The notes below the pieces were generated by a model. That model did no database searches, was not told where the DNA came from, and was given only the letters and a program-made list of their open reading frames with translations. The position numbers and the translations under genes are program-made. 64,000 bases of DNA from Streptomyces fuscichromogenes (GTDB lineage Bacteria > Actinomycetota > Actinomycetes > Streptomycetales > Streptomycetaceae), in assembly GCF_014645815.1 (NCBI RefSeq), contig NZ_BMML01000022.1, positions 149,698 to 213,697 of the forward strand, given 5' to 3'. Positions 55,903-63,418 of this stretch are shown in pieces; the stretch's first letter is position 1; each line of letters begins with the position of its first letter.

Positions 55903-56970
55903 CTACCGGGCCGGTCCGCCCTCGTACGCCGCCCGCAGCACGCTCAGCGCGTCGTCGAACGTGACCGGTCTCGGGTTGGCGTACGGCTCTCCGGCGACCT
56001 GGGTCGCGGCAACCGCCAGGTCCGCTTCCTTCAGGCCGAGTTCGGCGAGCGAGTGCGGTGCGCCGAGACGGCCCGCCAGTGACCGCAGCGCCGCCGGGGC
56101 GTCGTCCACGCCGAGGGCCCGGGCCACGGAGGCGGCCGCCTCCGGGACGGCGGGCGCGTTGAAGGCGAGGGCGTACGGCAGGACGACGGTGTGGGTCTCG
56201 GCGTGCGGAAGGCCGAAGGTGCCGCCGAGCACATGGCACAGCTTGTGGTGCAGGCCCATGGTGGTGGCGCCGAGGCAGGCCCCGCACAGCCAGGCGCCGT
56301 ACAGGGCACGGGAGCGGGCCGGTACCGCGTCCGGGGCCGCGGCGATCTCCGGCAGCGCGCCCGCCAGCGCCCGTACCCCCTCCTCGGCCATCAGCGCGAC
56401 CAGTGGCGAGCCGTCGGGTGCGTAGAGCGCCTCGACGGCGTGGGCGAGGGCGTTGATCCCGCTGGTCACCGAGAGCGGGACGGGCAGGGCGAGGGTGAGC
56501 TCGGGGTCGTACACGACGCTGCGCGGCAGGACGACGGGGTCGCGGCCGGTGCGTTTGACGCCGTGTTCGGTCAGACCCCAGACCGGGGTCATCTCGGAGC
56601 CGGCGTAGGTCGAGGGCACCGCGATCAGCGGGAGTCCGGTGCGCAGGGCGATGGCCTTGCCGAGGCCGATGGCCGAACCGCCGCCGACGGCCACGCAGCC
56701 GTCGGCGCCCGCGGCCCCGGCCGCCGCCACGCCCCGGTCGGCGACCTCGACGGGGACGTGCATCCGAGCCCCGGTGTGCAGGCCCGCACAGGCGTCTCCG
56801 AGCGAGTCCGCGACCGTCCGCGCCGTCCCCGCGCCACGCTCGCCGCTCAGCACCAGCAGCCGCCGCAGACCCAGGTGCCGGGCCTCCTCGGCGGGTGCGG
56901 TGCGCGCGGCGCCGGGGCGGAAGACCACCCGGGAGGGACGGGTCTCGTACACGAAGTCCAACGGGTTCAC
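55903..56970 (-). CDS. maleylacetate reductase (iron-type alcohol dehydrogenase family)
   Basis: The product is a 355-residue group III dehydrogenase. The NAD-binding motif is VAVGGGSAIGLGKAIA, and metal-site histidines lie in GINALAHAVEALYAP, MGLHHKLCHVLGG and GLPHAETHTVVLPYALAFN. The GTG start overlaps the stop of the ring-cleavage dioxygenase gene (GTGA). It reduces maleylacetate to 3-oxoadipate, the step after hydroxyquinol cleavage. Confidence 0.9.
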   Translation of the reverse strand: MNPLDFVYETRPSRVVFRPGAARTAPAEEARHLGLRRLLVLSGERGAGTARTVADSLGDACAGLHTGARMHVPVEVADRGVAAAGAAGADGCVAVGGGSAIGLGKAIALRTGLPLIAVPSTYAGSEMTPVWGLTEHGVKRTGRDPVVLPRSVVYDPELTLALPVPLSVTSGINALAHAVEALYAPDGSPLVALMAEEGVRALAGALPEIAAAPDAVPARSRALYGAWLCGACLGATTMGLHHKLCHVLGGTFGLPHAETHTVVLPYALAFNAPAVPEAAASVARALGVDDAPAALRSLAGRLGAPHSLAELGLKEADLAVAATQVAGEPYANPRPVTFDDALSVLRAAYEGGPAR

Positions 56971-57824
56971 GAGCGCTCCAGGACCAGGTCGAAGCGGGCG
57001 TGCCGGAACGGGTTCGGCACGCCGTACTCGCCGGCCAGGGCCGGGTCGTCGGTCGGGGTGAAGTCCTTGACCAGGCCCTTCTTCACGGCGAACACCGCGT
57101 CGGAGTCCAGGTAGGCGCCGCCGGCGACGAAGATGTGCGTGGTGACCGGCGCGTGTCCCGCGGCCGAGACGATGAAGTGGATGTGGGCGGGGCGGTAGGG
57201 GTGCCGTCCGGTGGCCTTCAGCAGGGCGCCCACCGGGCCGTCGGTCGGGATCGGGTACTCGCTGGGCACACAGGTCCGGAACCAGAAGCGGCCCTCGTCG
57301 TCGGCGGTGAACAGACCACGGCCGTTGCCGGGCGGCTGGACGTCGGGCTGCTGCACGTCGTAGAAGCCGTTCGGGTCCGCCTGCCACACGTCCAGGACCG
57401 CGCCGGGCAGCGGGGTGCCGTCGGCGGCGCGGACGACACCACTGACCACGCAGGGCTCGCCGGTGCCCGCCAGGTCGATGTCGGCGCCGAGTTCCCGGAC
57501 CGGGGACTCGGTCATGTGGAAGGGGCCGAGCACGGTCGACTCGGTGCTGCCGGGGTCGCTGTGTCCGTTGACCGTCTCGACCAGCATCGACAGGCCGAGG
57601 ACGTCGGAGAGCAGGATGAACTCCTGCCGGGTGTCGGTGCAGGTCTGCCCGGTCTCGGTGAGGAACGCGATCGCCGTCTCCCACTCCTGCCGGGTCAGCC
57701 GGGTCTCGCGCGTGAAGGCGTGCAGATGGCGGATCAGCGCGGTGAGCAGTTCGCGCAGCCGGGGGTCGTCGGTGCCCCGCAGGCTGTCGACGGCCTCGGT
57801 GGTGACCACGTCTTCGGTTGTCAT
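56967..57824 (-). CDS. intradiol ring-cleavage dioxygenase (hydroxyquinol 1,2-dioxygenase type)
   Basis: The product has 285 residues: an N-terminal helical dimerisation domain and a catalytic beta-sandwich. Ferric-iron ligands are Tyr155 (GFYDVQ), Tyr190 (SEYPIPTDGPVG), and His214 and His216 (RPAHIHF); their spacing matches catechol 1,2-dioxygenases. Coupling to maleylacetate reductase points to hydroxyquinol as substrate. The flavin monooxygenase that makes hydroxyquinol from resorcinol is not in the window. Confidence 0.9.
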   Translation of the reverse strand: MTTEDVVTTEAVDSLRGTDDPRLRELLTALIRHLHAFTRETRLTRQEWETAIAFLTETGQTCTDTRQEFILLSDVLGLSMLVETVNGHSDPGSTESTVLGPFHMTESPVRELGADIDLAGTGEPCVVSGVVRAADGTPLPGAVLDVWQADPNGFYDVQQPDVQPPGNGRGLFTADDEGRFWFRTCVPSEYPIPTDGPVGALLKATGRHPYRPAHIHFIVSAAGHAPVTTHIFVAGGAYLDSDAVFAVKKGLVKDFTPTDDPALAGEYGVPNPFRHARFDLVLERS

Positions 57825-57906
57825 GCCGGCTCCTTGCCCGGAGGAACAGTGACCTTGAGTGATCGTAATCCCGTTTACCGTTCAATGAACCGGATCGACT
57901 CGGCAC

Positions 57907-58434
57907 CTACTTGATCAGCGCGTTGGCGATCACCACGATCACCCCGAGGAACGCGTCGACCACGCCGATGAGCACGGCCACGAGCCAACGCCGCGTCGAC
58001 CAGCGGGCGGTGACGAGTCCCAGGCCGAACAGGATCACGATGTTCAGGACGAAGGCCGGATACTCGACGCCCTTCGGCGGCCACCAGCCCCAGCCGGCGC
58101 CCGCGAGCAGGAAGACCGTGGGCAGGACGGCCGCGACCAGCGGCCACTCCTCGGCCAGGGTGCGCAGCGCGTCCCAGCGCTGGTGCGGGGCCCGCTCGGC
58201 GATGTAGTGGGCGTAGCCGTGCGCCAGGGCGGAGGCGCAGGCGGTGACCAGGAGCCAGAGGGCGTCGTAGCGGCGGCTGGCCGCGGAGGTGTGCCCGTAC
58301 TGGGTGAGCGCGGCCACCATGGAGCAGGCCAGCACGGCGCCGTAGACCCCACCGAACAGGACGGCCTCGCGGGTGTCGTGGGCGCGCGGCCGGGCCACCG
58401 CCGGCGGGGAGTCGGGCATGCCCTCCACGATCAC
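57907..58434 (-). CDS. small integral membrane protein
   Basis: The product has 175 residues with about four hydrophobic segments (AVLFGGVYGAVLACSMVAAL; LWLLVTACASALAHGYAHYI; PLVAAVLPTVFLLAGAGW; LIGVVDAFLGVIVVIANAL). The histidine-rich GYAHYIAE in the second helix is notable. I do not recognise the family with certainty. The start is GTG at 58434 or nearby in-frame codons. It is divergent from the cupin gene. Confidence 0.75.
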   Translation of the reverse strand: MIVEGMPDSPPAVARPRAHDTREAVLFGGVYGAVLACSMVAALTQYGHTSAASRRYDALWLLVTACASALAHGYAHYIAERAPHQRWDALRTLAEEWPLVAAVLPTVFLLAGAGWGWWPPKGVEYPAFVLNIVILFGLGLVTARWSTRRWLVAVLIGVVDAFLGVIVVIANALIK

Positions 58435-58537
58435 CTGGGCCGGGGCCGGCCGCCACCGGGGCTCGGCCCGACGAAGTGTCCTCCCACCAGGCCGGATGCC
58501 CTACACCCTGTCCGCGGCCGGACACCGGTGGGCTCGC

Positions 58538-58543
58538 TAGGGT
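58538..58543 (+). promoter_or_regulatory. leaderless-type -10 (TAGGGT) before the cupin gene
   Basis: TAGGGT ends six bases before the ATG, so transcription would begin at or next to the start codon. No Shine-Dalgarno sequence is present before this ATG, which fits a leaderless mRNA. Confidence 0.5.
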
Positions 58544-58549
58544 CGCCGT

Positions 58550-58897
58550 ATGACGACGCACAGCTTCGCCCTGCACATCCCCGACGCCGAACTCGAACCC
58601 GACCCGCTCGACCCGGCGCAGATCCTCTCCGGCACCCCCGAGGTCACCGGGAAGGTGGTCTGGGAGTCGGCCGACGGCAAGCAGCTCCGCGGAATCTGGC
58701 AGATCACCCCGGGCGTGGTCACCGACACCGAGGCGGACGAGCTGTTCGTGGTGGTCAGCGGCTCGGCGACGATCGAGGTCGAGGGCGGCGCGACGTTCAC
58801 CGTGGGCCCCGGGGACATGGCGGTACTGCGCGCGGGCGACCGTACGACATGGACGGTGCACGAGACACTGCGCAAGGCGTACGCGATCAGTCTGTGA
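58550..58897 (+). CDS. cupin-domain protein (DUF861/EutQ-like)
   Basis: The product is a 115-residue single cupin. Motif 1 is reduced (GVVTDTEADELFVVVSGSATIEV) and motif 2 is VGPGDMAVLRAGDRTTWTVHETLRKAY, the pattern of the Cupin_3 family, which lacks most metal-binding histidines. A sugar-acid or small-ligand binding role is likely, but the substrate is unknown. It is followed by repeat-rich DNA. Confidence 0.85.
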   Translation: MTTHSFALHIPDAELEPDPLDPAQILSGTPEVTGKVVWESADGKQLRGIWQITPGVVTDTEADELFVVVSGSATIEVEGGATFTVGPGDMAVLRAGDRTTWTVHETLRKAYAISL

Positions 58898-58945
58898 GCA
58901 CCGCCGGACGGGTCGTGAGCGCGCCGGACGGTCGTGAACACGCCC

Positions 58946-59065
58946 AGGCACCCGGACGGTCCGGGCCACGCCCGGACAGTCGGGGGCACGCCCGGACGGT
59001 CGGGGCCACGCCCGGACAGTCGGGGCCACGCCCGGACAGTCGGGGGCACGCCCGGACCGGTCGTG
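58946..59065. repeat. 20-bp tandem repeat array
   Basis: About five and a half units of CCACGCCCGGACAGTCGGGG with C/G and A/G variation run head to tail (unit starts 58946, 58966, 58986, 59006, 59026 and 59046). There is no spacer of variable sequence, so this is not a CRISPR array. It lies between the cupin gene and the 3' end of the LacI gene. Confidence 0.85.
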
Positions 59066-59142
59066 GACGGAACGGACCCGGCCGTGGACAGGCCGGACCG
59101 GTCGTGGACGCGCCCGACCAGCGCGCGCATGCCCGGCCGGTC

Positions 59143-59209
59143 CGCGGGCGCTCAACAGGTCGCGGGCGCTCAGCGGGTCGCGGGCGCTCAGCGGGTCGCG
59201 GGCGCCGGC
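59143..59209. repeat. 18-bp tandem repeat across the LacI gene 3' end
   Basis: Three full units of CGCGGGCGCTCAGCGGGT and a partial fourth span 59143-59209. The stop codon of the LacI-family gene (59188-59190) and its last few codons lie within the array, so repeat expansion could alter the C-terminus. Confidence 0.8.
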
Positions 59210-60219
59210 ATGTTGTAGGGCGTGACCACCTGTATCGCCGACGGCAGGGTCGGGCCCGCCGGGGGCAGCGCTCCCTGGGCGCGCATCACCAGGTGGCAGG
59301 CCTCGCGCATGTCCTGGCGCAGGTCGTGGTGGAGGACGGCGGACAGCCGTTGCTCACGCAGCAGCCGGGTGTTGTCGTGGTCGAGGTCGTGGGCGACGAA
59401 CACGGCGCATTCCCGGCCGAGATCCGCGAAGGCGCGCAGGGTGGCGATGTTGCCGCCGCCGATCGAGTACACGGCGCGGATCTCCGGGTCGCGCTCCAGC
59501 GCGGCGCGGACCAGGTCGTACTGGGTGGCGTCCAGACCCTGTCCCTCGGCGATCTCCACCAGGGTGCGCTCGGGGTGCCTGGCCCGCATGGCGCTGCGGA
59601 ACCCCATCTCGCGCTCCTCCTCGTTGCGGAAGAAGCCGCTGCTCAGGCTCGTGAGGACGTTGCCGGGCCGGTCGCCGAGCCACTGGCCCATCAGATACGC
59701 GGCGGTGGCGCCGGCGGCCCGGTTGTCACTGCCGACGTACGCCAGCCGGCCGCTGGCGGGCAGGTCGGTGACGAGGGTGACGACCGGGATGTCCGCCGAC
59801 CTGAGGCGGCCGACGGCGGCGGTGATCTCGGGGACGTCCGGGGCCTTGAGGATCACGCCCTGCGAGCCGCGCCGGGCTATCCGGTCCAGCGTCCGCACCA
59901 GCTCCTCCACCGGTCCGGTCTCCCGGAAGTGGAAGCGGGAGCGCACCACCGCCGGGTGCAGGGCCGGCAGCTCGGCCTCCAGCGCGCCGCGCACGGCCGT
60001 GGTGAACCGCTCGGGCGCCTGCATCACGATGTCGACCATGAAGGTCCGGCCCACCAGCCGGACCTGGGTGCGCTGCCGGTCCAGATCGGCGATGGCCCGC
60101 TCCACCTCGCGGGCGGTGCTCTCCCGGACGCCGCCCCTGCCGTTCAGCACCCGGTCCACGGTGGCCTCGCTGAGCCCTGCCTGACGAGCGATCTCACGGA
60201 TGGGGAAGGGGTGGCCCAC
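59188..60219 (-). CDS. LacI-family transcriptional regulator
   Basis: The product has 343 residues. The N-terminal helix-turn-helix and hinge read IREIARQAGLSEATVDRVLNGRGGVRE. The rest is a sugar-binding periplasmic-like domain (AYVGSDNRAAGATAAYLMGQWLG; IGGGNIATLRAFADLG; VFVAHDLDHDN), close to the RbsB/CcpA fold. The start is GTG. It is divergent from the PhyH and IolG-like genes and probably controls them in response to a sugar or inositol. Confidence 0.92.
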   Translation of the reverse strand: MGHPFPIREIARQAGLSEATVDRVLNGRGGVRESTAREVERAIADLDRQRTQVRLVGRTFMVDIVMQAPERFTTAVRGALEAELPALHPAVVRSRFHFRETGPVEELVRTLDRIARRGSQGVILKAPDVPEITAAVGRLRSADIPVVTLVTDLPASGRLAYVGSDNRAAGATAAYLMGQWLGDRPGNVLTSLSSGFFRNEEEREMGFRSAMRARHPERTLVEIAEGQGLDATQYDLVRAALERDPEIRAVYSIGGGNIATLRAFADLGRECAVFVAHDLDHDNTRLLREQRLSAVLHHDLRQDMREACHLVMRAQGALPPAGPTLPSAIQVVTPYNMPAPATR

Positions 60220-60259
60220 GGGCTGCCTCCTTGAGGGGATTTTGATGGGTCGCTGCTGG

Positions 60260-60288
60260 TTGTTCGAGGGGTTTGTGCTGACAAGAAT
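60260..60288 (+). promoter_or_regulatory. candidate promoter and operator between LacI and PhyH genes
   Basis: TTGTTC (60260-60265) and AAGAAT (60283-60288) are spaced 17 bases apart as possible -35 and -10. The dyad TTGTgctgACAA at 60273-60284 lies between them and could be the LacI-type operator. The assignment is tentative. Confidence 0.35.
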
Positions 60289-60302
60289 GACAGAGCCCCG
60301 CC

Positions 60303-61508
60303 GTGGCCGTGACCGTGGCCGTGACCGAAAGCAGGACGTCGATGTCCCTCGCCGCCGAACAGGGCCGTCCCTGGCTCTCGCAGCAGGACTGCGACCTGGA
60401 CGCCTTCCGTGCCCTGGTCGAGCGGACCACGGACCCGGCCGACTACCCGCACGCCTCGGCCGTCGCGGACAACGTCCTGGTCTACGACAGCGCCCGGCTG
60501 CGCACCGCCGACGCGGCCCGTCAGGTGAGGACCGAACTCGTCCGCGCCCTGGCCGACGGTCCCGGCGTCGTCGTCCTCAAGGGCGCGTTCCCGGACCCGA
60601 AGGTGGTGGACCGGGCCACCGCGGTGTTCGAGGCGCTCATCTCGGAGCAGCACGAGTCGGGTGCGGGGGCCGGCGACCACTTCGCGACGCCCGGGGCCAA
60701 CGAGCGGGTGTGGAACGCCCTGGAGAAGGCGGCCCTGTACGACCCCGAGGTGTTCGCCGACTACTACGCCAACGACATCGTGGCTCTGGTCTCCCGGGCC
60801 TGGCTGGGCCCCGGCTACCAGATCACCTCGCAGGTCAACGTGGTGAACCCGGGCGGTGCGGCGCAGACCGCACACCGCGACTACCACCTCGGATTCCTCT
60901 CCGACGAGACGGCGGCGGACTATCCGGCCCATGTGCACCGCCTCTCCCCGGTGCTCACCCTCCAGGGCGCGGTCGCGCACTGCGACATGCCGGTGGAGTC
61001 GGGGCCGACGATGTACCTGCCCTACTCGCAGACCTACGAGCCCGGCTATCTGGCCTGGCGGCGGCCGGAGTTCCAGGCGTACTTCAAGGCCCGCCACGTC
61101 CAGCTGCCCCTCGCGAAGGGCGACGCGGTGTTCTTCAGTCCCGCGGTGTTCCACGCGGCCGGCACCAACCGCACCCTCGACGTGCGCCGGATGGCCAACC
61201 TGCTCCAGGTGTCCTCCGCGTTCGGGCGGGCCATGGAGACCGTGGACCGGGAGGCGGTGGCCAACGCGGTCTACCCGGTGCTGCGCCGGCGCCGGTCCGA
61301 GGGGGCCGGTGAGGCCTGGCTGGAACACGTCATCGCCGCGAGCGCGGAGGGTTACCCGTTCCCGACCAACCTCGACAGCGATCCGCCGGTCGACGGCATG
61401 GCCCCGCCCTCGCAGGCGGACCTCGTACGGCGGGCGCTGCGCGAGGGGTGGGTGCCGCGGGTGCTGAGGGACGGGTTGCGGGCGGCGTCGGCGCGGCGCG
61501 AGAGCTAG
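60303..61508 (+). CDS. phytanoyl-CoA dioxygenase (PhyH) family protein
   Basis: The product is a 401-residue Fe(II)/2-oxoglutarate oxygenase. The metal triad is His191 and Asp193 (TAHRDYHLG) with His284 (FFSPAVFHAAGTNRT), and an Arg a few residues later can bind 2-oxoglutarate. The GTG at 60303 gives a Val/Ala-rich start; the ATG at 60342, with AGGACG upstream, may be the true one. It sits between a LacI regulator and an IolG-like dehydrogenase, so hydroxylation of a polyol-derived compound is plausible. Confidence 0.87.
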   Translation: MAVTVAVTESRTSMSLAAEQGRPWLSQQDCDLDAFRALVERTTDPADYPHASAVADNVLVYDSARLRTADAARQVRTELVRALADGPGVVVLKGAFPDPKVVDRATAVFEALISEQHESGAGAGDHFATPGANERVWNALEKAALYDPEVFADYYANDIVALVSRAWLGPGYQITSQVNVVNPGGAAQTAHRDYHLGFLSDETAADYPAHVHRLSPVLTLQGAVAHCDMPVESGPTMYLPYSQTYEPGYLAWRRPEFQAYFKARHVQLPLAKGDAVFFSPAVFHAAGTNRTLDVRRMANLLQVSSAFGRAMETVDREAVANAVYPVLRRRRSEGAGEAWLEHVIAASAEGYPFPTNLDSDPPVDGMAPPSQADLVRRALREGWVPRVLRDGLRAASARRES

Positions 61509-61650
61509 GGGCCGACCGGCCGGAGGTCGTCCGCGGGTTCGTCGTGGCTGGTCGCGCCCACGCGGCGGCAGCCGCATATCGATACAGCCCCGCGCCCCTG
61601 TCGGGGCGCCTGGTGGCACCGGACATACCAACATCAAGGAGTAACACTCA

Positions 61651-62655
61651 ATGCGTATCGGAATTCTCGGCCTCGGCCGTATCGGTGCTTTTCACGCCGA
61701 GACCCTCTCCGGGCTCGACGTCGTCGACTCGCTGGTCTTCACCGACCCGTTCGCGGACGCGGCCAAGGCCGCCGCCGAGAAGTTCGGTGCCGAGGTCGTG
61801 GACTCGCCCGAGGCGCTGCTGGCCGCCGGTGTGGACGGCATCGTCGTGGCCGCCGCCACCGACGCCCACCCGGCCCTGATCCTGGCCGGTGTCGAGGCCG
61901 GTGTCCCGGTCTTCTGCGAGAAGCCGGTCGCCAGGACGATGGCCGAGGGCGTCGAGGTCCTCAAGGCCGTCCAGGGCAGCGGCGTGCCGATCCAGATCGG
62001 CTACAACCGCCGCTTCGACGCGGGCTTCGTCGCCGCCCGGGCCGCCGTCCAGGGCGGCGAGCTGGGCAAGCTGCACACCGTGCGCTCCACCACCCTGGAC
62101 CCGGCGCCGCCGCCGGCCGCGTACATCGCCGCGTCCGGCGGGATCTTCCGGGACTGCTCCGTGCACGACTTCGACATCATCCGCTGGGTGACCGGCCACG
62201 AGGTCACCGAGGTGTACGCGGTCGGCGGCAACCGGGGCGCCGACTACATCAAGGAGGCCGGTGACGCCGACACCACCGGCGCGATCCTCACCCTGGGCGA
62301 CGGCACCATCGCGGTGGTCTCCAACTCCCGGCACAACGCCCGGGGTTACGACGTCCGCATGGAGCTGCACGGCTTCGCCGACTCGATCGCCGTCGGCCTG
62401 GAGGACAAGCTCCCGCTGCGCTCGGTCGAGCCCGGCGTGACCTTCCCGGCGGGCACCCCGCACGACTTCTTCATGGACCGGTTCACGGCGGCCTACCGCG
62501 CCGAACTCACCGCCTTCACCGAGGTCGTGGCCGGCACCCGGCCCTCGCCCTGCACCGTCGAGGACGCCCTGGAGGCCGGCTGGATCGCCGATGCCTGCAC
62601 GCTGTCCCTGCACGAGCACCGGCCGGTCACCATCGCGGAGGTCCGCGGCGCCTGA
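61651..62655 (+). CDS. Gfo/Idh/MocA oxidoreductase (inositol 2-dehydrogenase-like)
   Basis: The product has 334 residues. The Rossmann motif is GILGLGRIGAFH, the catalytic-lysine motif is CEKPVA (Lys91), and Asp168 and His172 in FRDCSVHDFDIIRW match the catalytic residues of IolG. The ATG follows a strong AAGGAG. Oxidation of myo-inositol or a related cyclitol or sugar is likely. It probably works with the sugar ABC transporter at the right edge and under the LacI-type regulator. Confidence 0.9.
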   Translation: MRIGILGLGRIGAFHAETLSGLDVVDSLVFTDPFADAAKAAAEKFGAEVVDSPEALLAAGVDGIVVAAATDAHPALILAGVEAGVPVFCEKPVARTMAEGVEVLKAVQGSGVPIQIGYNRRFDAGFVAARAAVQGGELGKLHTVRSTTLDPAPPPAAYIAASGGIFRDCSVHDFDIIRWVTGHEVTEVYAVGGNRGADYIKEAGDADTTGAILTLGDGTIAVVSNSRHNARGYDVRMELHGFADSIAVGLEDKLPLRSVEPGVTFPAGTPHDFFMDRFTAAYRAELTAFTEVVAGTRPSPCTVEDALEAGWIADACTLSLHEHRPVTIAEVRGA

Positions 62656-62675
62656 CACCCGCGGACACTCCTGCC

Positions 62676-62717
62676 ACGGCGGGGCGGGGACCGGAGACAC
62701 GGTCCCCGCCCCGCCGT
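62676..62717. terminator. strong stem-loop after the IolG-like gene
   Basis: A 17-bp perfect stem (62676-62692 with 62701-62717) closes an 8-base loop. CCTGACAC (62651-62658) and GTGTCAGG (62723-62730) form an outer arm. There is no U-tract. It should terminate the rightward operon and perhaps also leftward transcription. Confidence 0.75.
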
Positions 62718-62725
62718 CCGTCGTG

Positions 62726-62912
62726 TCAGGCCAGCGGCCCGTCCACGATCAGCGCCAGGATCCGCGCCGCGCGCCTCGGCGTCGCCGCGTACCGGCCGAT
62801 CCGCCACCGGGCGCCGAGCCGGCGGAGCACGTCCCCGAGGTCGGTGCCGGACGGTGCCGGACCGCGCCGAGAGCCTGCTCGCGCACGGCGCGGTGGCCGT
62901 CCCGGCGGCGGC
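62726..62912 (-). other. possible decayed coding remnant
   Basis: On the minus strand a short open stretch ends DLGDVLRRLGARWRIGRYA and then AARILALIVDGPLA before a TGA at 62726. It looks protein-like, but it has no acceptable start and the upstream part appears to shift frame. No family is recognised. Confidence 0.25.
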
Positions 62913-63083
62913 TCAGAGGCCGTAGCGCACCGCGAACTCGTCCGGGTCGTAGGCGTCCCGGTCCGGGTCGTGCCCGACCGCCGGCAGGGTCTCCACCATG
63001 TCCTCCGGGCGGATCCGCTCCGGCAGCGTGCCGAACCGCTCCTTGCGTGTCACGGCCTCGGCCGCGGTCTCCTCGTGGCTCAT
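62913..63083 (-). CDS. small acidic hypothetical protein
   Basis: The product has 56 residues (MSHEETAAEAVTRKERFG ... DPDEFAVRYGL). Composition is acidic and protein-like, and the ATG has GGGAGGG six bases upstream. No signal peptide, membrane helix or known domain is seen. Twin hairpins lie just upstream, separating it from the transporter operon. Confidence 0.55.
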   Translation of the reverse strand: MSHEETAAEAVTRKERFGTLPERIRPEDMVETLPAVGHDPDRDAYDPDEFAVRYGL

Positions 63084-63131
63084 GCTCGCCCTCCCCGTCG
63101 TCGCGGACATCACCCCACTGCGATGGGAACG

Positions 63132-63201
63132 CGCGCGCCCCGGCGGGTGTTCCCGAACCCGCCGGGGCGCGCGGGGACCCGCGGATCTCTCCGCGGGTCC
63201 C
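63132..63201. terminator. twin stem-loops downstream of the sugar transporter operon
   Basis: The first hairpin pairs 63132-63147 with 63158-63173 (16 bp, loop TGTTCCCGAA). The second pairs 63174-63185 with 63190-63201 (12 bp, 4-base loop). They follow each other without a gap and should terminate leftward transcription from the ABC transporter genes. Confidence 0.75.
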
Positions 63202-63213
63202 GGGATGCGGCCG

Positions 63214-63414
63214 TCAGGCGCCGCAGGACCGCAGGTACTTCCGGGTGCGCACCGCGATGGGCAGTGGCTTGTCCGGCTCGCAGGGGTGGACGTCCTGCTC
63301 GGCGATCGCGAACGGGTCGACGCCCAGGGCACCTGCCCGGGGTCGCCCGGGAACCGGACGCCCCCGGGAGCCGGGAGCCGGGCCGACCTGGGTGCGGTCG
63401 ACAGCGTCGGTCAC
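63214..63414 (-). CDS. small hypothetical protein at the end of the sugar transporter operon
   Basis: The product has 66 residues. It starts at a GTG four bases after the stop of the ABC ATPase gene. The first half is low-complexity (Pro, Gly, Arg), and the second half (VDPFAIAEQDVHPCEPDKPL ... RKYLRSCGA) looks conserved and has two cysteines. It could be translated with the ATPase. No family is recognised; it may also be an over-read tail. Confidence 0.4.
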   Translation of the reverse strand: MTDAVDRTQVGPAPGSRGRPVPGRPRAGALGVDPFAIAEQDVHPCEPDKPLPIAVRTRKYLRSCGA

Positions 63415-63418
63415 GTAC

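Noticed and set aside
58946..59209. Possible CRISPR array
   Set aside because: The repeats are head to tail without unique spacers, and no cas genes are present.
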